Below are positions 1 to 6,129 of a stretch of DNA of 7,551 nucleotides, one piece after another. The position numbers and the translations under genes were made by a program. Source of the stretch: an uncultured Lysobacteraceae bacterium. GTDB lineage: Bacteria; Pseudomonadota; Gammaproteobacteria; Xanthomonadales; Xanthomonadaceae. Below the pieces are notes generated by a model. It made no database searches. It had not been told where the DNA came from and saw nothing but the letters and a program-made list of their open reading frames with translations. The DNA is taken from NCBI GenBank assembly GCA_946480825.1, contig CAMLLG010000118.1:1-7551 (forward strand), written 5' to 3'. Every line of letters starts with the position of its first letter. The first letter of the stretch is position 1.

Positions 1-136
1 CGGCCATGGCCACGTGTTTGAGGTTGCGGTCGACGGTGGAATGCACCGCGACCGTCTTGATGCCCAGCGCATGGCAGGCGCGCAGAATGCGCAGGGCGAT
101 CTCGCCGCGATTGGCGATGACGACTTTATCGAGCAT
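1..136 (-). CDS. accC: Biotin carboxylase subunit of acetyl-CoA carboxylase, N-terminal part (cut by window edge)
   Basis: Only the first 45 codons are in the window. They begin [20 protein letters not shown], the conserved start of biotin carboxylases (the ANRGEIA segment opens the N-terminal Rossmann-like domain of the ATP-grasp enzyme). The enzyme uses ATP and bicarbonate to carboxylate the biotin carried by AccB, the first half-reaction of malonyl-CoA synthesis in the cytoplasm. The ATG at 136 lies 10 bases after the accB stop. An AGGA that overlaps the accB TGA sits 7 bases upstream of it, which supports both this start and translational coupling to accB. The downstream catalytic part cannot be judged. 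Confidence 0.95.
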   Translation of the reverse strand, partial: MLDKVVIANRGEIALRILRACHALGIKTVAVHSTVDRNLKHVAMA

Positions 137-146
137 GGGAGCGTCC

Positions 147-629
147 TCAGCCGATCACGAACAGCGGCTGGTCGAACTCCACCGGCTGTCCGCTTTCGCA
201 CTGGATCGCGAGCACGGTGCCGGACACGTCGGCTTCGATCGGGTTGAACATTTTCATGGCTTCGACGATGCCCAGCGTCTCGCCCTGCTTCACCGCCTGG
301 CCCACCTTCACGAACGCCGGTTTGTCCGGCGACGGCGAGGCGTAGAACGTGCCCACCATCGGCGAGCGCACGACGTGGCCATCGGGCAGATCGGAAGGCG
401 GACGCGAGCCGCCGGTGGCGGCTTCCACCGGCGAGGCCATCGGCATCGCCGCGGCGGGGCGCGGGCTGTGTTCGAGGTGCAGCGGCGCCGGGGCCGGGAC
501 GCTCATGGCGATGCCGCCTTTGGGTACCCGGGCCAGACGGACCGATTCTTCGCCTTCCTTGATTTCGATCTCGGCCAGATTCGATTCTTCCAGCAGATCG
601 ATGAGTTTCTTGATTTTGCGCAGGTCCAT
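147..629 (-). CDS. accB: Biotin carboxyl carrier protein of acetyl-CoA carboxylase
   Basis: A 160-residue protein of normal length for the family. Residues 1-35 are the conserved N-terminal helical/strand segment ([16 protein letters not shown]...). Residues 40-80 are the flexible Ala/Pro-rich linker. Residues 85-160 are the biotinyl domain with the biotinylation motif EAMKM, so Lys126 should carry biotin. The domain also keeps the SPMVGTFY strand and the 'thumb'-like [16 protein letters not shown] segment typical of AccB. It shuttles carboxyl groups between AccC and the AccAD carboxyltransferase. It lies 45 bases after aroQ and 10 bases before accC, the gammaproteobacterial aroQ-accB-accC order. 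Its Shine-Dalgarno is weak (GAGA about 9 bases upstream). A hairpin occupies the aroQ-accB gap. Confidence 0.97.
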   Translation of the reverse strand: MDLRKIKKLIDLLEESNLAEIEIKEGEESVRLARVPKGGIAMSVPAPAPLHLEHSPRPAAAMPMASPVEAATGGSRPPSDLPDGHVVRSPMVGTFYASPSPDKPAFVKVGQAVKQGETLGIVEAMKMFNPIEADVSGTVLAIQCESGQPVEFDQPLFVIG

Positions 630-648
630 GGTGTCGTTCTCGAAGAGG

Positions 649-668
649 GCCCGGAAAGCGTTCCGGGC
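649..668 (-). other. Perfect 8-bp hairpin in the aroQ-accB gap
   Basis: Positions 649-656 and 661-668 are exact inverted complements (GCCCGGAA / TTCCGGGC) with a four-base loop. They sit wholly in the 45-base gap between the aroQ stop and the accB start. No T-run follows on the minus strand, so it is not a standard intrinsic terminator. It could be an RNA processing or stability element that sets the accBC:aroQ ratio; that role is inference. Confidence 0.4.
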
Positions 669-674
669 GTCGGT

Positions 675-1139
675 TCAGGTGGAGTGGGTGTCTGGATGTC
701 GGCTGTCGAGGTGACGGATCGCGGCGGTGAGCGCCAGGCCGTAGCCGAGCGGGCCGAAGCCGGCGACGATCCCGACCGCCAGGTCGGTGAAATAGCTGGT
801 GTGACGGAACGGTTCGCGCGCGTGCGGGTTGGACAGATGCACCTCGATGAAGGGGATGCCGACCGCCGCCAGCGCGTCGCGGATGGCCACCGACGTGTGG
901 GTGAAGGCGGCGGGATTGATCAGGATGAAGTCGACGCGACCGCGCGCGGCCTGGATTTTCTCGACCAGCACGTGCTCGGCGTTCGACTGGAAACTTTCCA
1001 GCTGATGACCGCCGTCGGCCTTCGCGCGCTCGGCCAGATCGGTCTCGATGTCGGCCAACGTGGCATGCCCGTAGATCCCGGGTTCCCGGGTGCCCAGCAG
1101 GTTCAGGTTGGGGCCGTGCAGTACGAGCAGTCGTGCCAT
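675..1139 (-). CDS. aroQ: 3-dehydroquinate dehydratase, type II
   Basis: A 154-residue protein matching type II dehydroquinases in length and throughout its sequence. It dehydrates 3-dehydroquinate to 3-dehydroshikimate in the shikimate pathway and normally forms a dodecamer. The signature [18 protein letters not shown] is at residues 7-24. By alignment with the known family, catalytic residues are Arg18, Tyr23 (general base), Asn75 (INPAAFTH segment) and His101 (EVHLSN segment). Substrate contacts include His81 and Arg112. The start at 1139 is fixed by the [11 protein letters not shown] opening. The same frame stays open upstream to about 2141 only because of base composition, not because of a fusion. 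The Shine-Dalgarno is poor. It is the first gene of the aroQ-accB-accC run. Confidence 0.96.
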   Translation of the reverse strand: MARLLVLHGPNLNLLGTREPGIYGHATLADIETDLAERAKADGGHQLESFQSNAEHVLVEKIQAARGRVDFILINPAAFTHTSVAIRDALAAVGIPFIEVHLSNPHAREPFRHTSYFTDLAVGIVAGFGPLGYGLALTAAIRHLDSRHPDTHST

Positions 1140-1205
1140 GTGCCGGTCCGTCGCTTGGGAAGCCAGTCTGCTCGAAAGCCGGAGTAGTGTCCAGATCGAC
1201 GAAGT

Positions 1206-1240
1206 TCGATCATTTTCAAGCATTTGTTTCAAACGACAGC
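1206..1240 (-). promoter_or_regulatory. AT-rich candidate promoter region for aroQ-accB-accC
   Basis: Upstream of aroQ the otherwise GC-rich sequence has an AT-rich stretch. On the minus strand it contains two TTGAAA hexamers (1232-1227 and 1219-1214), 13 bases apart and usable as -35 boxes. No convincing -10 box at 16-18 bases could be picked, so this is only a location for the promoter. It lies between the terminator of the upstream gene and the aroQ start, where a promoter is needed. Confidence 0.25.
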
Positions 1241-1268
1241 AGTGTCGGAAAGCGGACAGACCGGCGAG

Positions 1269-1324
1269 GCGTCGAGAAAAGATCGCCACGAAAGAATCGC
1301 TACAAAAGACTCGCCGTAAAAAGA
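1269..1324. repeat. Four degenerate 14-bp tandem units
   Basis: Four consecutive 14-base blocks (1269-1282, 1283-1296, 1297-1310, 1311-1324) share a TCGCC-like start followed by a run of A ending in AGA/AGAA: TCGCCACGAAAGAA, TCGCTACAAAAGAC, TCGCCGTAAAAAGA, with the first block more divergent. On the minus strand each unit is a short T-tract followed by a GGCGA-like end. The array lies directly downstream of the terminator hairpin at 1326-1354 and 130-185 bases upstream of aroQ. Confidence 0.5.
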
Positions 1325-1354
1325 TACGGCCCCGGCATTGCTGCCTGGGGCCGT
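1318..1354 (-). terminator. Intrinsic terminator of the Roadblock/LC7 gene
   Basis: On the minus strand an 8-bp perfect stem (ACGGCCCC / GGGGCCGT, 1347-1354 with 1326-1333) continues through a one-base bulge into a further 4-bp stem (1342-1345 with 1334-1337) closed by a four-base loop. It is followed by ATCTTTTT (1325-1318). It lies about 110 bases after the stop of the gene ending at 1463, so it separates that gene from aroQ. A second inverted repeat (1380-1386 with 1399-1405, GTCGCGA/TCGCGAC) lies in the same 3' region. Confidence 0.75.
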
Positions 1355-1462
1355 CGCCCTGCACGGGTTGTACGGGAGTGTCGCGAGGGCGCGGGCCGTC
1401 GCGACTTGCGGTGCGGAAGATGGCGTCCGTGCCGCGCGATCGTTGGAGAGGCGGTCGTCCGC

Positions 1463-1915
1463 TCAGCGCTCCGTCGACGCGGAACACAGCGTCGAGATGG
1501 TGGTGGCGCAGTGGCGGGTGAGGCTCGCCACCAGGCCGGGGTTGGTTTCGTGGCCGGTCGCGGTCAGCATCACCATCTGCTGGCCGGGGCGGGGCACGCG
1601 CAGGATCACGGCGATGCCGGCGTCGGTCTGCACGGTCATGTCGGTGAAGCCGTGCTGGCCGAGGTCGCGGGTCAGGGTTTCCGCCATGTTCGACAGCGCG
1701 CTGGCCACCGCCGCGAGCCGCGGGGCGTCCAGCATCGGCGCGGCGGCATGGGCGAGGTGGTGGCCTTCCAGATTCGACAGCACGCAGGCCTGCCCGTCCG
1801 GGATGCCCGCCAGCATGCCGTGCATGGCGCGCACGACATCGTTGTAGCGGCTGTACTCGAAGTACTTGCCGAACAACCGGCTCTGCGCGGGGAACGGAAC
1901 GGTATTCGCGGACAT
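1463..1915 (-). CDS. Roadblock/LC7-domain protein (orphan, MglB-like fold)
   Basis: A soluble protein of 150 residues from the chosen ATG. Residues about 28-145 have the Roadblock/LC7 pattern: an N-terminal helix ([18 protein letters not shown]), a strand pair ([16 protein letters not shown]), a long central helix ([21 protein letters not shown]), strands ([29 protein letters not shown]) and a last helix ([19 protein letters not shown]). Such proteins dimerise and often regulate small Ras-like GTPases (as MglB does MglA) or act as scaffolds. No GTPase is present in the window. The start at 1915 (MSANTVPF) is preferred because the alternative at 1972 adds an Arg/Pro-rich tail, but neither start has a clear Shine-Dalgarno. 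It forms its own transcription unit. Partner and function are unknown. Confidence 0.75.
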   Translation of the reverse strand: MSANTVPFPAQSRLFGKYFEYSRYNDVVRAMHGMLAGIPDGQACVLSNLEGHHLAHAAAPMLDAPRLAAVASALSNMAETLTRDLGQHGFTDMTVQTDAGIAVILRVPRPGQQMVMLTATGHETNPGLVASLTRHCATTISTLCSASTER

Positions 1916-1972
1916 GAGCGATGGGCCTGGAGGACGGGAAAGGCGCGGGGCGCGCCCTGCGGAGGAGCCCAT

Positions 1973-2236
1973 CGCGACATCCGATGCGCTCCCTGAACAA
2001 CGAAAGCATCGTTCGTGCCAACCGTGCGCGACTGTCGCCCGGCGGTGTCCAGGACCAGGTCGAAGATGGGAATTCGTCGCAAAAACAGCGGACTTGCGTG
2101 ACGCAGGTGTCGTTGCAGGCGCTGCGGCGGGCGAATGTCACCTGTCGCAGGTGGGCAGGCGGGTGCCGCGCCGTGTCGCATCCTTCCGTCGCGGGAAGGC
2201 GGTTTGACCCCGGCGGTCAGGACCGGCCGGTCGGGC
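1973..2236. promoter_or_regulatory. Gene-free spacer with several inverted repeats upstream of the Roadblock gene
   Basis: No credible ORF is seen in this stretch. It contains a near-palindrome around TGCGT-G-ACGCA (2095-2105, flanks extending it with one mismatch per side to 2092-2108) and a perfect CACCTG-TCG-CAGGTG repeat (2139-2153). Both lie 180-240 bases upstream of the Roadblock gene, where a promoter or operator would be expected. No convincing -35/-10 pair could be chosen. The end near 2182-2232 belongs to the tlpA 3' region. Confidence 0.3.
2182..2232 (-). terminator. Hairpin cluster after tlpA, possible transcript end
   Basis: Directly after the tlpA stop come three inverted repeats in a row: a perfect 12-bp palindrome GACCGGCCGGTC (2221-2232), TGACC-CCGGC-GGTCA (2205-2219), and CCTTCC-GTCGCG-GGAAGG (2182-2199). 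None has a T-run on the minus strand, so intrinsic termination is uncertain. The position at the end of the operon is the main support. Confidence 0.3.
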
Positions 2237-2839
2237 TCAGCGGGCTTCCGTCGCGGCGAACGTGTCCAGTTCGCCGGGCACGAAGGGCCCGATGCGTCGT
2301 TTCAGGACCCGGCCATCCGGCCCGATCAGCACCGAATAGGGCAGCACGCCGCGGACGTTGCCCAGGCGCACGCCGGCGTCGGCGGGGCCGGGTGCGTCGA
2401 TCAGGATCGGATAGTCCACCGGCACCCGTCGAAGGAACGCGCGCACGGCGTCGGGCTCGTCCAGGGCGATGCCGACCACCTGCACGCCGTCTGCGCCCTG
2501 CGCGGCCCCGAAACGCTGCAGTTCGGGCATTTCCTCGATGCAGGGCCCGCACCAGCTGGCCCAGACGTTGATCAGCAACGGGCGCCCCGGCCAGGCGCCG
2601 GGCACGACGGTGGTGCGGCCGTCCAGATCCGGCAGCCGCAACGGCGGCATGATCTGGCCTTCACGCGCGACGGCCACGCCGGCCGGCGGCGGTGGCGCAT
2701 CCGCTTCGATCGCGCCCTGCAGCACCTTCTGCCCCAGCGCGCTGCGCCACAGCGGCCCGGGGCCGCCGACCAGCAGGCCGGCGATCGCGCCGAGCGCGGC
2801 GGCGAGCGACGCGACGATCAGGACGGTGCGGGTATTCAT
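2237..2839 (-). CDS. tlpA: Membrane-anchored TlpA-like thioredoxin-fold protein
   Basis: A 200-residue protein. Residues 5-25 (TVLIVASLAAALGAIAGLLVG) form one hydrophobic N-terminal segment, likely an uncleaved anchor that leaves the rest in the periplasm. Residues about 58-195 are an AhpC/TSA/TlpA-type thioredoxin domain: strand PLLINVWAS, active site WCGPC at 96-100 (Cys97, Cys100), the EEMPELQRF helix, VQVVGIALDE, and the cis-proline loop GVLPYS (Pro167). It should act as a thiol-disulfide reductase. The start lies 10 bases after the dsbD stop without a strong Shine-Dalgarno, which suggests coupled translation. DsbD is its probable electron donor, as known for DsbD with CcmG and related proteins; the client is not shown. 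CcmG is an alternative identity but no ccm genes are nearby. Confidence 0.9.
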   Translation of the reverse strand: MNTRTVLIVASLAAALGAIAGLLVGGPGPLWRSALGQKVLQGAIEADAPPPPAGVAVAREGQIMPPLRLPDLDGRTTVVPGAWPGRPLLINVWASWCGPCIEEMPELQRFGAAQGADGVQVVGIALDEPDAVRAFLRRVPVDYPILIDAPGPADAGVRLGNVRGVLPYSVLIGPDGRVLKRRIGPFVPGELDTFAATEAR

Positions 2840-2849
2840 CGCGCCGTCG

Positions 2850-5183
2850 TCACTTCGCCGCGGCCGCGGCCAGCGCCTCGCGCACCAGCGTCGGGGTCAG
2901 CACGGTCGGCAGCACCGTGCCTTCGCCGCCGCCGCGCGGATACACCACGTACAGCGGCACGCCGACCGCCTTGTAGCGCTGCAGATACGCGGTGATCGCC
3001 GGGTCCACGTCGGTCCAGTCGCCGACCATGTACACCGCGTCCGCGGCGGCGAGCGCCTCCTTGAAGCCATCGCGGGCGAATACCGCCTTTTCGTTGGCCT
3101 TGCAGGTCACGCACCAGTCGGCGGTCATGTTCACCAGCACGACGCGATCGGCCTCGCGCAGATCGGCAAGGCGCTGTTCCGAGAACGGCACCGCATCGGA
3201 TTCCGCCGGCAATTGCACGCGCGCCGCATCGACGGCGGGCAGTGTCGAGATCGTCCACAGCATCCACGGCACGCTCAGCAGCGCCAGCAGCGCGGCGACG
3301 CTGCCCCAGCGCGTGCCGCGCATGCGCGCATGCGTCCACGCCCATGCGGCGAAGGCGACCGCGATCGCGGCGACCGACCACCAGCCGACGGCATCCGCGC
3401 CGCGCTGTTTCGCCAGCACCCATACCAGCCACGCGGCGGTGAGGTACAGCGGGAAGGCGAGGATGCGCTTGAACGTGTCCATCCACGCGCCGGGCTTCGG
3501 CAACACCCGCGCCAAGGCCGGCACGAAGCCGATCAGCAGGAACGGCAGCGCCAGCCCCAGACCCAGACATGCGAACACCAGCAGTGCCGATGCGGTCGAT
3601 GCCGAGAACGCCCAGCCCAACGCCGGCGCCATGAACGGTGCGGTGCAGGGCGCGGCCACCACCACCGCGAGCACGCCGGTGAAGAAGTCGCCGGCCGCGC
3701 CGCCACGCGATGCCAGGCCATGGCCGATGCCGGTCCAGCGTCCGCCTACGTGCCACACGCCCGAAAGACTCAGGCCGAAGGCGAACATCACCAGACCGAG
3801 GAACGACACCACGCCCGGCTTCTGCAACTGGAAACCCCAGCCCAGCGCCTGCCCGAGATGACGCAGCGCAAGCACCGCGGCGCCCAGCGCGATGAAGCTG
3901 ACCAGCACGCCCGCGGCGTACCACAGCGCATGCGAACGCGCGCGCTGCGCGCTCTCGTTGTTCTCGATCAGGCCCAGCACCTTGATCGACAGCACCGGCA
4001 GCACGCAGGGCATCAGATTGAGGATCAGTCCGCCCAGCAACGCAAGAAGCAGCGCCGAGAACAGGCTGCCGACGGCGCGCGTATCGGCGGCGGCGTCGAC
4101 GGTCGTCGTCGGCGTCGCGACGGGCGCGTCGGTGACGGCCGGCGGTGCGGTGGTTGTCGAAGACGCGACAGCCGGGGCGTCGCCGGTCGCGGCTGCGGGT
4201 TCGGCGGTGTCGCTGCTCCGAACTGCAGTCGTGGTGGCTGTCGTGTCCGCGGTCGCGGCTTCCGCGCGCACGTCGCCGCGCGGCAGCGCGATCCGCACCG
4301 ACCGCGTCATCGGCGGATAGCAGATGCCGTCGTTCTGGCAGCCCTGGAAAGTCGCGCGCAGGCTCACCGTCTGCGCGTCGGGTTTGCTGCGGATGAGCGG
4401 CAGGGTCAGATCCACCGGGTCGAAGTAGACGATGACGTCGCCGAAGTGCTCGTCGCGATGGACCACGCCCTTGGGCCAGCGCGGCTTGCCCGCGGCGATG
4501 CCGTCGGCTTCGAGCCGGAACGCGCTGCGGTCGCGGTAGAGGTAGTAGCCCGGCGCCGGGGTAAAACGCAGCAGCAGGGTATTGCCGTCGCCGGCGATCG
4601 CCTCGAAACCGAACGCCTTTTCCTCCGGCAGCGGTGCGGCCTTTCCGCCCGTGCCCAGCAGGCCGCCCAGCGGATTGCCCAGAGGGCTGGCGCCACCGCG
4701 GGCCAGCGGATTGAAGCTGTCGTCGTCGGTCGCCGCGCCGGGCATGGTCACCGTGAGCGTGCGCGTCTGCGGCGGGTAGCAGATGCCCACGTCGGCGCAG
4801 CCCTGATACTTGATCTTCAGCGCCAGGGTATCGCCCGCGCCGACGATGCCCGGCAGCGTCGCCACCAGTTCGCCGCGGTAGGTTTCGGTCTTGCCGAAGA
4901 ATTCATCTTCATGCGGTTCGCCCTTCGGCAGCCGCAGTGCGCCGGCGCGCACCGACGCCGATGCGGGCGTCGCCGAGGTCCGGTGCCGGTAGAGGTAATA
5001 ACCGTCGGCGATCTTCCAGCGCAGCCGCACTTCGTCGGGACCGGTCGCTTCGGCGCTGAGCACGTAGGCCTGATCCACCGGCAGCAGATCGGATTCGTCG
5101 ATCGCCGCCGCAGGCCACGCGGCGAACAGCGGCAGCAGCGCCAGGGCGGCGAACAGACGGCGGAAGCATGCGGGCACGGGCAT
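2850..5183 (-). CDS. dsbD: Protein-disulfide reductase DsbD with duplicated N-terminal alpha domain
   Basis: A 777-residue protein that moves electrons from cytoplasmic thioredoxin across the inner membrane to periplasmic thioredoxin-fold proteins. Residues 1-27 are a signal peptide ending WPAAA. Residues 28-148 are a first DsbD-alpha domain with the cysteine pair Cys129/Cys135 (GCADVGICYPP). Residues about 184-302 are a second alpha domain with Cys282/Cys288 (GCQNDGICYPP). Residues about 305-368 are a Thr/Ala/Pro-rich linker. Residues about 370-645 are the eight-helix beta domain with Cys393 (MPCVLP) and Cys513 (APCTAP). Residues about 660-777 are the gamma thioredoxin domain with WCVTC (Cys691, Cys694). 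It is about 200 residues longer than the E. coli protein because of the extra alpha domain and linker. It starts 7 bases after cutA and no clear Shine-Dalgarno is seen. Confidence 0.96.
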   Translation of the reverse strand: MPVPACFRRLFAALALLPLFAAWPAAAIDESDLLPVDQAYVLSAEATGPDEVRLRWKIADGYYLYRHRTSATPASASVRAGALRLPKGEPHEDEFFGKTETYRGELVATLPGIVGAGDTLALKIKYQGCADVGICYPPQTRTLTVTMPGAATDDDSFNPLARGGASPLGNPLGGLLGTGGKAAPLPEEKAFGFEAIAGDGNTLLLRFTPAPGYYLYRDRSAFRLEADGIAAGKPRWPKGVVHRDEHFGDVIVYFDPVDLTLPLIRSKPDAQTVSLRATFQGCQNDGICYPPMTRSVRIALPRGDVRAEAATADTTATTTAVRSSDTAEPAAATGDAPAVASSTTTAPPAVTDAPVATPTTTVDAAADTRAVGSLFSALLLALLGGLILNLMPCVLPVLSIKVLGLIENNESAQRARSHALWYAAGVLVSFIALGAAVLALRHLGQALGWGFQLQKPGVVSFLGLVMFAFGLSLSGVWHVGGRWTGIGHGLASRGGAAGDFFTGVLAVVVAAPCTAPFMAPALGWAFSASTASALLVFACLGLGLALPFLLIGFVPALARVLPKPGAWMDTFKRILAFPLYLTAAWLVWVLAKQRGADAVGWWSVAAIAVAFAAWAWTHARMRGTRWGSVAALLALLSVPWMLWTISTLPAVDAARVQLPAESDAVPFSEQRLADLREADRVVLVNMTADWCVTCKANEKAVFARDGFKEALAAADAVYMVGDWTDVDPAITAYLQRYKAVGVPLYVVYPRGGGEGTVLPTVLTPTLVREALAAAAAK

Positions 5184-5190
5184 GGGGGAA

Positions 5191-5541
5191 TCAGTCCGGG
5201 GTGCGTGGAGGTGTGGGCGGTTCGTCCGCCGACGTCTGGGCAGCCACCCAGTGTAGATAGGCGGGCAAGCCTCCGACAGCCTCCAGCGCGATCAGTTCCG
5301 GCACTTCATACGGATGCAACGCGCACAGGCGCGCCTGCAGCGCGGACAGTCGCGCGGACGTGGTCTTGATCACCAATTGCACCTCGGTGGCCTGCTCGAT
5401 CCGGCCTTCCCAGCGATAGAGGGAGATCGCCCCGGGCAGCAGGTTCACGCAGGCCGCGAGCTGCTCCGCCACCAGCGTTCGTGCGATGGCGTCCGCGCTG
5501 TCGCGGTCGGGGCAGGTGCAGAGGCAGACCAGAACGCGCAT
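5191..5541 (-). CDS. cutA: CutA1 divalent-cation tolerance protein
   Basis: A 116-residue cytoplasmic protein of the small trimeric, PII-like CutA1 fold. Conserved family segments are the EQLAACVNLLPGAISLYRWE stretch (residues 26-45), EVQLVIKTT (53-61), HPYEVPELIAL (76-86) and YLHWV (95-99). In E. coli the cutA locus was defined by copper/divalent metal sensitivity and also contains dsbD (dipZ), so the cutA-dsbD adjacency here is an old arrangement. The molecular function of CutA1 remains debated. The start at 5541 (MRVLVCLCTC) fits the family; an in-frame upstream ATG at 5598 would add an Arg-rich tail and overlap the preceding gene. The C-terminal tail 103-116 is Pro-rich and probably disordered. 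Confidence 0.95.
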   Translation of the reverse strand: MRVLVCLCTCPDRDSADAIARTLVAEQLAACVNLLPGAISLYRWEGRIEQATEVQLVIKTTSARLSALQARLCALHPYEVPELIALEAVGGLPAYLHWVAAQTSADEPPTPPRTPD

Positions 5542-5554
5542 GCGTCGACCCGGT

Positions 5555-5962
5555 TCATTCGCCCAGCGGCGAGCGCTTCGGCCGGCTGCGGCCGACACGC
5601 TTGGCGGTGAGTTCTTCCAGGATCTCCACCAGCGCGATGCGGGTGCGCGGCGAGGCGTCGCGGAACGCCTGCACCAGCCGCAGCTCCAGCGGCTCTTCGA
5701 CCAGGATGGCGGCCGCCGCCGACACCGAATCCAGCACCGCGTCCTCGGAGAGCTGCATCTTGCCGCGGCCCGTCGCCAGCCATTCGAAGGCCACGTTCGC
5801 CACCATCGCGACCGCCCGCAGATGGTCGACGCTGGGGTTCTTGCCCTGAGGCGACTCCCAGTGGCTGACTGCGCTGCGTTGCACGCCGATGGCCTCGGCC
5901 AGACGGGCCTGGGAAAGTCCGGCGTGTCTCCGCGCCAGTCGGATTCGGTCCTGGGGATTCAT
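5555..5962 (-). CDS. XRE-family helix-turn-helix transcriptional regulator
   Basis: A 135-residue protein. Residues 5-62 form a Cro/CI-type HTH domain: helix 1 DRIRLARRHAG, helix 2 SQARLAEAIG, recognition helix QRSAVSHWES, then PSVDHLRAVAMVANVAFEWLATG. Residues 70-120 are mostly helical (AVLDSVSAAAAILVEEPLE; TRIALVEILEELTA), possibly for dimerisation. The C-terminus is basic (KRVGRSRPKR). There is no cysteine, so direct thiol redox sensing is unlikely. It is first in the unit with cutA (13-base gap), dsbD and tlpA, so it may regulate them and itself. The start at 5962 is preceded by a run of A and no Shine-Dalgarno; a quasi-palindrome abuts it. The target and ligand are unknown. Confidence 0.9.
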   Translation of the reverse strand: MNPQDRIRLARRHAGLSQARLAEAIGVQRSAVSHWESPQGKNPSVDHLRAVAMVANVAFEWLATGRGKMQLSEDAVLDSVSAAAAILVEEPLELRLVQAFRDASPRTRIALVEILEELTAKRVGRSRPKRSPLGE

Positions 5963-5963
5963 T

Positions 5964-5985
5964 TTTTGTGATTCAATTCACGAAA
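5964..5985. promoter_or_regulatory. Quasi-palindrome abutting the XRE start codon, candidate operator
   Basis: TTTTGTGA-TTCAAT-TCACGAAA is a 22-bp dyad centred at about 5974.5. Arms GTGA (5968-5971) and TCAC (5978-5981) are exact, and the outer TTT/AAA also pair after one mismatch. It begins two bases upstream of the XRE ATG in an AT-rich setting. This is the usual kind of site for XRE autorepression; binding is inferred. Confidence 0.4.
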
Positions 5986-6008
5986 TGAAGGGGGTTTGTC
6001 TGTTTTGA

Positions 6009-6020
6009 AACACAAGTGTT
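6009..6020. promoter_or_regulatory. Short dyad AACAC-AA-GTGTT upstream of the XRE gene
   Basis: An exact 5-bp inverted repeat with a two-base centre, about 50 bases upstream of the XRE start. The 100 bases from 5961 to 6060 contain only 39 G or C by direct count, far below the surrounding genes, so the promoter of the XRE-cutA-dsbD-tlpA unit probably lies here. Specific -35/-10 boxes are ambiguous (TTGGCA at 6040-6035 on the minus strand is one possible -35). Confidence 0.3.
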
Positions 6021-6053
6021 GAAGATATGCGATTTGCCAACATTCTTCACCTC

Positions 6054-6092
6054 GCTACCGAAAGTGGCTCAACGTTGTCTGCTTTCGGTAGC
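6054..6092. repeat. Perfect 11-bp inverted repeat with nested CAACGTTG centre
   Basis: GCTACCGAAAG (6054-6064) and CTTTCGGTAGC (6082-6092) are exact inverted complements separated by 17 bases. The spacer contains the 8-bp palindrome CAACGTTG (6070-6077), whose centre is within one base of the centre of the outer repeat. The element lies between the XRE gene on the minus strand and the plus-strand unit ending at 6335, suiting a divergent operator. No T-run follows on either strand, so it is not an intrinsic terminator. Confidence 0.6.
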
Positions 6093-6101
6093 ATGCCACC
6101 A

Positions 6102-6129
6102 TTGATAGCATGGGAATCAGTCAGATAGC
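6102..6129 (+). promoter_or_regulatory. Candidate sigma-70 promoter for the plus-strand small transcript
   Basis: TTGATA (6102-6107) is followed after 16 bases by GATAGC (6124-6129). The -35 box is a reasonable match to consensus, the -10 box a poor one. It is placed correctly to start a transcript near 6136 that would end at the terminator 6304-6335. Direct repeats of TAGCATG (6089-6095 and 6106-6112) overlap it. Confidence 0.25.

Noticed and set aside
6..1187. A 393-codon plus-strand frame over accC, accB and aroQ
   Set aside because: It is the antisense shadow of three well-conserved genes and shows no domain of its own.
675..2141. A 488-codon minus-strand frame that would make aroQ the C-terminus of a larger fusion
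   Set aside because: AroQ is complete from its own ATG at 1139. The upstream part is out of frame with the Roadblock gene, crosses that gene's terminator, and reads as low-complexity Arg/Pro sequence.
2469..5369. A plus-strand open frame of 966 codons antisense to tlpA and dsbD
   Set aside because: Arg/Gln/His-rich with no recognisable domain. It mirrors the codon bias of dsbD, whose complete domain set, active-site cysteines and signal peptide leave no doubt about the coding strand.
6054..6092. REP/SMAG-type GTAG repeat or integron attC site
   Set aside because: The GTAG is present only as part of the arm and lacks the usual tail and imperfect stem. The attC consensus boxes are not found. 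Only one copy is in the window.
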